DNA of 64,000 nt. Source: Gemmatimonadota bacterium (GTDB lineage Bacteria > Gemmatimonadota > Gemmatimonadetes > Gemmatimonadales > Gemmatimonadaceae). Positions 59,618-64,000 of the stretch are shown here, piece by piece; position 1 is the stretch's first letter, and the number at the start of each line of letters is the position of its first letter. The translations under genes were made by a program, and so were the position numbers. A model generated the notes under the pieces. That model was not told where the DNA came from. It worked only from the letters and a program-made list of their open reading frames with translations, and ran no database searches. The stretch is from the NCBI GenBank assembly GCA_016719105.1, contig JADKAQ010000016.1:62001-126000 (forward strand), read 5' to 3'.

Positions 59618-62600
59618 GGCGTTGTCGTCGGGTGAGCGCACCACCCTGGGGTGGCTGGCGTCGGCCGCTGGGGCGATCGTCCTCGGCGCCTGGTGGCTAC
59701 GCACCTGGGGCGAACCATACCTCATCGGGACAACGGCAGCCATCGCCGTCGCCCTGACGCTCGCCCTCTTCGGGACCCGCCGACTGCCCAAGCTCGCGTC
59801 GGTCGTCGCGCTGGCATGGCTGGCCGCCGAAGGGTGGATCGCCATGGGGGTCTTCGCGCGACTCGATCGCGACTGGGCGTCGTACGAGCGCGATCGTGGG
59901 GCGCGCGCCGAACAGGCCTTCGTGGCGACGATCGCCGAGGACCTGGCGACGCTGCAGGGGGCGGCCGCCCGCGCGCTCGACGTGCCGGCCGGCGTCGACG
60001 CGCGCTTCCGTGCCCTCGAGGATGCGCTCCCGTCGGCGGTACTCGGCGAGGTCTCGGCCGTCGTCTTCGAGGGGGAGCGCCCGACCACGTGGATGGGGAC
60101 GGTGCGTCTCGATGTGGATTCGCTGGTGGCCCCGGCGGGGGTCGCCTGGTCGGAGTTCTACGTGGTGGCCTTTGCCACGGCGACGCGCGAGGGGCGACGC
60201 GCGGTGATGATGCGCGTGCTGGCGGCGTCGCCGCCGGCCGATCGGCTGTCGCACAGTCTGAGCGCGACGGTCGCGGCGCGCGAGGAGATCGGGGGGCTCG
60301 AGCTCGTTCGCGGCGCGCGCCCCGGCTTCCGCCAGGCGGCGCCGTCGGTGGCCCCCGAGCTGTGGGTGCAGGCGCGCACGATGGGGGCGGGGCCGGCACG
60401 ACTGCGCGTCGAGGAACGGGCGCGCTTGCGCGGAGTCCTTGCCCTGATGGTCGCACTGTTGGCCGTGCTGGCCGTCGCCTGGCGACGACCGGCTCCGGCG
60501 TGGCGTCGCTTCGCAACGTTAGGGGTGGCGCTCGTCCTGGTCTGGCGCCTTCCGCTCTCGTCGCTGTCGAACCAGCTCCCCCCGTTCGATCCGTCGTACT
60601 TCTTTGCGGCCAGCGGCGGTGCCTTCACTGCCAGCGTCGGCGCCCTCGCCCTGACGGGCGCGCTGGCGGTGCTGGCGGTCTTCGCCGTGCGTCGGTTGCG
60701 GGGGGGACGGTGGGTACGGTGGGTGGCGCCGCTGGTGGTCCTGCTGATCGCGTCGCTGGGGCCGTTCCTCATGCGCGACCTGGCGCGCGGCATCACGCCG
60801 CCGTCGCGCGGGATCCCCGCATCGCTCTGGCTGGCGTGGGAGGTGGCGCTCTTCCTGGCTGCCACGGCGTTGCTGCTGGCGATGGTGCAAGCGGGGCGGT
60901 TGACCCTGGGCGCCACACGTGGCCTGTCGGCGATGGTGGCACCCAGCATCGCCGCCGTCGCCGCCGTCATGGCGCCGCTGCTCTGGAGCGCCCCCGGGCG
61001 TTGGCCCGGCTGGTATCCGACCCTCTGGATCGCGGCGTTGGCGGCATTGGCGCTGGCGCGGCGCACCCGCGGCTCCGTATTGCACGCGTCGTTCGTCGCC
61101 GCGTGTGGCGCGGCGACGCTGGTCTGGGGAGCGGTGTCGCGCGAGCGCGTCGCGCTGGCCGAGCGGGACGTGCAGGGGCTCACCGTCCCCGATGCGGAGA
61201 CGCAGCGCCTTCTCGAGCGATTTGCCGACACCCTGCACGGGAGCGCGCCACCGCGCACGCGGGTCGACCTGCTGCGGCTGTACATCGCCTCCGACCTGGC
61301 GGCGTCGGGCAACCCGATGGAGCTGGCGACGTGGGGGGCCGGTGCCACCTCTCCAGACGCCGAGTTGGTGGTCGCCGACTTCGAGCGCCGTCCCGAAGGC
61401 GAGCGTGAGGTGGTCGCCGAGGTGGCGACGTCGGGGCGAGCGGTGGTGCGCGAGATGGCGTCGGTGCAGGGGGTGCAGCTCGTCCTGGCGGCACCCGTGG
61501 ACTCCGGGCGGGTGGTGACCGTGGTCGTCTCGCCGCGCACGCGCCTCATCGCCGACGACCCGTTCGCCGCCCTGCTGGGGCTCGAGGTGCCGACGATCGT
61601 CGAGCCGCCGTACCGCCTGGCGGTCGCCTCGTTAGGGCGCGACGCGTCGCTCGACGAATCGCGGCGGTGGGTGCGCCTGGGCGACGAGTTGCACGGCGAC
61701 TGGCGCATCGGCGGGACGCGCGGCTTCGTGCGCGCGCACGTCGAGGTCGAGCTGCGCTCGATCGACGCGCTCGTGCAGCGCGGGGCGTTGCTCGTCCTGC
61801 TCGACCTGGGGATCGTCGTGCTGCTCTGGACGCTGGCCGCGGCCGCCGACGGCGCGCTGTGGCGCTGGGTCCGCGTGCGGGTGCGGCGCTGGCGCTCCTC
61901 GTACCGCACACGCCTGACGGCGGTGGTCTTCGCCGCCTTCATCCTCCCGGCGGGCGCCTTCGCCATCTGGACCTACCGCCGGCTGCAAGACGAAGATCAA
62001 CTCTCGCGCGAGCTGCTGGTGCGCGAGACGCTGCGTGCGGTGGCCGCCACCAGCGACCTCGGTCGTCTCTCCCAGGAGGGCGATCGCCTCGACACGCCGC
62101 TCTTCCTGTACAATGGCGGACGGCTCACGCGCTCCAGCGACGAGCTGTACGACGCCCTGGTGCCGCTGGGGCGGTACCTCGACCCGGTCGCCGCGCAGGG
62201 GGTCGCGTTAGGCGAGGAGGTCGCCGCCAATCGCCGCATCACCGTGGGCGGCGTGACCACCCTCGTCGGCTATCGCGTGCTGATGGACACGCGCAGCGAG
62301 CGCATCATCCTCGCGGCGCCCGCCAGGCGCAGCGAGCAGACGCTGGAGCGGCAGCGCAGCGATCTCGGCGTCCTGGTCGCCTTCGCCACCGCGCTGGGCG
62401 CCCTGGCGGCGCTCTGGCTGAGCGGGCTGGTGGCGCGCGGCTTCGCTGCCCCCATCGGGGCGCTGCGCGATGCGGCGATCGACGTCGCCGGCGGGCGTGC
62501 GACGCTCCCCTCGCTCGGCTCGCTCCCGCCGTACGAGTTCCGCCCCGTGTATTCCGCGTTCCGCCAGATGGTCACCGACCTCGGCGCCTCGCGCACCGCG

Positions 62601-63656
62601 CTCGAGGAGGCACAGCGTCGCACCGAGGCGGTCCTGCGCAACGTGGCCAGCGGCGTCATCGCCTGCGACCCCGACGGGACGATCACGCTCGCCAACGCGC
62701 AGGCCGAGCGCATCCTCGGGCGCGCGATCCCACCGGGGGAGACGCTGCAGGCGCTGGGCGTCCCGGCCCTGCATGTGCAGCTGACGGCGTTCGCTGGAGG
62801 TGAGGGCGCCCGCGGTGCCGACGCCGCCTTCGCGCTGGAGCATCGCGGGCGCGACCTGCGCGTGCGCCTGACGCGGCTCTCGCGCGGCGGGGGTGGGGTC
62901 GTCCTCACGCTCGATGACGTCACCGACCTCGCACGGGCGCAGCGCGTCTTTGCCTGGGGGGAGATGGCGCGCCAGGTGGCGCACGAGATCAAGAACCCGC
63001 TCACGCCCATTCGCCTGGGGGTGCAGCACCTGCGGCGCGCCCGGGCCGACCGGCGTGAGGACTTCGACGCCATCCTCGAGCGGAACGTCACGCGCATCCT
63101 CGCGGAGATCGATCGCCTGGACGAGATCGCGCGATCCTTTTCCAAGTTTGGCACCGTCCCCGGCGAGCGGGATCCCGGGACGCCGACCGATGTCGCCGCC
63201 GTACTGCGCGACGTCGCCGCGCTCGAGCGCATGGGGGACTCGGGGGTGGAGTGGGTCGTGGAGCACGGCGACGAGGCGGCATGGGCTCTCTCGCACGCCG
63301 AGGAGCTGCGCGAGGTCCTGCTCAACCTGCTGGAGAACGCGCGCCACGCGAACGCGCGGCGCGTGGTGGCGCGCATCATCCGCACCCCGGAGCACGTGAC
63401 CATCGAGGTGGAGGATGACGGCGATGGCATCGCCGCCGACGTGCTCCCGCGCGTCTTCGAACCGCACTTCTCCACGCGGACGAGTGGAAGCGGGCTGGGG
63501 TTGGCGATTTCCAAGCGCCTCGTCGACGCCTGGGGCGGCTCCATCCAGATCGGTCCGGCGACTCCGCGCGGCACGGACGCCCAGCCGACCGACCCGACCG
63601 CGCCGTCAGATGGAACAAAGGTGCGGGTGACGCTGGTACCGGCGACGTCGCCGTAA
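59616..63656 (+). CDS. Large NtrY-like membrane sensor histidine kinase
   Basis: A 1346-residue kinase. The first 750 residues hold about 12 hydrophobic segments with two periplasmic regions, far more than NtrY (about 4). A second periplasmic part and a final helix near 770 (TAVVFAAFILPAGAFAIW) lead to a HAMP-like region (about 925-985), a PAS domain (about 1005-1090) and the H-box RQVAHEIKNPLTPIRLG (H1123). ATPase motifs ENARHANARR, DDGDGIAAD and TSGSGLGLAISK follow. Its partner regulator is not in the window; the next gene looks like a protein kinase. ATG at 59616 is the only good start near the first helix. Confidence 0.8.
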   Translation: MALSSGERTTLGWLASAAGAIVLGAWWLRTWGEPYLIGTTAAIAVALTLALFGTRRLPKLASVVALAWLAAEGWIAMGVFARLDRDWASYERDRGARAEQAFVATIAEDLATLQGAAARALDVPAGVDARFRALEDALPSAVLGEVSAVVFEGERPTTWMGTVRLDVDSLVAPAGVAWSEFYVVAFATATREGRRAVMMRVLAASPPADRLSHSLSATVAAREEIGGLELVRGARPGFRQAAPSVAPELWVQARTMGAGPARLRVEERARLRGVLALMVALLAVLAVAWRRPAPAWRRFATLGVALVLVWRLPLSSLSNQLPPFDPSYFFAASGGAFTASVGALALTGALAVLAVFAVRRLRGGRWVRWVAPLVVLLIASLGPFLMRDLARGITPPSRGIPASLWLAWEVALFLAATALLLAMVQAGRLTLGATRGLSAMVAPSIAAVAAVMAPLLWSAPGRWPGWYPTLWIAALAALALARRTRGSVLHASFVAACGAATLVWGAVSRERVALAERDVQGLTVPDAETQRLLERFADTLHGSAPPRTRVDLLRLYIASDLAASGNPMELATWGAGATSPDAELVVADFERRPEGEREVVAEVATSGRAVVREMASVQGVQLVLAAPVDSGRVVTVVVSPRTRLIADDPFAALLGLEVPTIVEPPYRLAVASLGRDASLDESRRWVRLGDELHGDWRIGGTRGFVRAHVEVELRSIDALVQRGALLVLLDLGIVVLLWTLAAAADGALWRWVRVRVRRWRSSYRTRLTAVVFAAFILPAGAFAIWTYRRLQDEDQLSRELLVRETLRAVAATSDLGRLSQEGDRLDTPLFLYNGGRLTRSSDELYDALVPLGRYLDPVAAQGVALGEEVAANRRITVGGVTTLVGYRVLMDTRSERIILAAPARRSEQTLERQRSDLGVLVAFATALGALAALWLSGLVARGFAAPIGALRDAAIDVAGGRATLPSLGSLPPYEFRPVYSAFRQMVTDLGASRTALEEAQRRTEAVLRNVASGVIACDPDGTITLANAQAERILGRAIPPGETLQALGVPALHVQLTAFAGGEGARGADAAFALEHRGRDLRVRLTRLSRGGGGVVLTLDDVTDLARAQRVFAWGEMARQVAHEIKNPLTPIRLGVQHLRRARADRREDFDAILERNVTRILAEIDRLDEIARSFSKFGTVPGERDPGTPTDVAAVLRDVAALERMGDSGVEWVVEHGDEAAWALSHAEELREVLLNLLENARHANARRVVARIIRTPEHVTIEVEDDGDGIAADVLPRVFEPHFSTRTSGSGLGLAISKRLVDAWGGSIQIGPATPRGTDAQPTDPTAPSDGTKVRVTLVPATSP

Positions 63657-63668
63657 CAGCTTTCGGGC

Positions 63669-64000
63669 ATGTCATCGACCCCCTACGACGGCGTCCGTGC
63701 CGCGCGTCCGGCGGACTCCCCCGACGCGCCCAACCGTGTGTCGTATGAGCTGCCGACGCACCTGCGCAGCTGGGAGCTCCCGCCGGAATGGGCGTGGGGG
63801 AGCGAAGGGGTCTTCATGGAGTACCGCCACTACCAGGAGATTCGCGACGCCCTCGGGCGCTCGCTCTCGCTGGTGAGTGCGCCGGACCCGGCGCACGTGG
63901 GCTGGCTCGCACGCGAGGCGCGCTACCTGGCGCACCGCAATCACCCCGCGATTCCGACGACGTATCACTACTGGGCGCCGCATTCGCAGAGCAAGCGTGG
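63669..64000 (+). CDS. Probable serine/threonine protein kinase, N-terminal part (cut by window edge)
   Basis: A frame from ATG at 63669 runs open to the window end (110 residues). A basic/proline head of about 30 residues is followed by LRSWELPPEWAWGSEGV. The end resembles an alpha-C/beta-4 region of a kinase (GWLAREARYLAHRNHPAIP, then TTYHYW). The catalytic HRD and DFG motifs would lie further on. It starts 12 bp after the kinase gene, so both are probably in one transcript. The call is a moderate guess based on the last 40 residues. Confidence 0.45.
   Translation, partial: MSSTPYDGVRAARPADSPDAPNRVSYELPTHLRSWELPPEWAWGSEGVFMEYRHYQEIRDALGRSLSLVSAPDPAHVGWLAREARYLAHRNHPAIPTTYHYWAPHSQSKR

Noticed and set aside
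1..64000. tRNA, rRNA, insertion sequences or prophage
   Set aside because: Both strands were read for cloverleaf-like arms, rRNA landmarks, transposase motifs and phage genes; none was recognised.

Overview
The window looks like a chromosomal segment of a high-GC Gram-negative bacterium, most likely a member of the Gemmatimonadota. This is an inference from the roughly 70% GC content, the many lipoproteins and secreted proteins, a TolC-type outer-membrane channel, a bacillithiol deacetylase, and an MglA/MglB polarity pair beside recR. No rRNA, tRNA, CRISPR array, prophage or insertion sequence is visible. The only RNA gene is the SRP RNA.

Layout. 1-14.7 kb is a mosaic of short, mostly convergent or divergent units: a PHP-domain protein cut by the left edge, a LytTR regulator with its LytS-type kinase, an SGNH lipoprotein, two small proteins, a D-aminoacylase-like amidohydrolase, fused chorismate mutase/prephenate dehydrogenase, an alpha/beta-hydrolase lipoprotein, a frameshifted DUF6929-like protein, a TIP30-like reductase, a nitronate monooxygenase-like enzyme, a decayed carbonic anhydrase and a GH19-like enzyme with a lysine-rich tail. 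14.6-21.2 kb holds two AbgB-like secreted M20 peptidases around a beta-propeller protein, then AlkD and a DUF2911 protein. 21.4-30.6 kb is a central-carbon block (transaldolase, pyruvate kinase, an MBL hydrolase, glucose-6-phosphate isomerase, class II aldolase) followed by YtxH, BrkB and threonine aldolase. 30.6-39.4 kb is a housekeeping block: SRP RNA, dnaX, ybaB, recR, a small protein, mglB, mglA, pgsA, cinA, grpE and dnaJ (frameshifted as given). 39.5-43.5 kb carries a glycerophosphodiesterase, a MocR-type regulator, a DinB-like protein and a GNAT enzyme. 43.5-59.6 kb is almost entirely on the minus strand: TolC, MacA, a MacB-type ATPase and four separate FtsX/MacB-type permeases, then BshB1, a cyclase, a two-gene ABC exporter, cysteine desulfurase and MnmA. 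The right end has a creatininase-like enzyme divergent from a very large NtrY-like kinase, then the start of a probable protein kinase.

Genes that work together: cysteine desulfurase supplies sulfur to MnmA for tRNA thiolation; DnaX, YbaB and RecR serve replication and repair; MglB should act as the GTPase-activating partner of MglA; GrpE and DnaJ serve DnaK; TolC, MacA, ATPase and permeases should form one tripartite export machine.

Two signals cut across gene boundaries. The 7-mer CGTTAGG/CCTAACG occurs at 27 places I could find and supplies rare TTA leucine codons and five stop codons. A family of short tandem repeats (CGTCTTCC, or CGTCTCC) sits in seven intergenic gaps. At every copy the sense strand reads GGAAGACG after a stop codon and CGTCTTCC before a start codon, so gaps with both arms can fold into long hairpins. 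Two probable one-base indels in G5 runs (dnaJ and the DUF6929-like gene) suggest residual homopolymer errors in the assembly.
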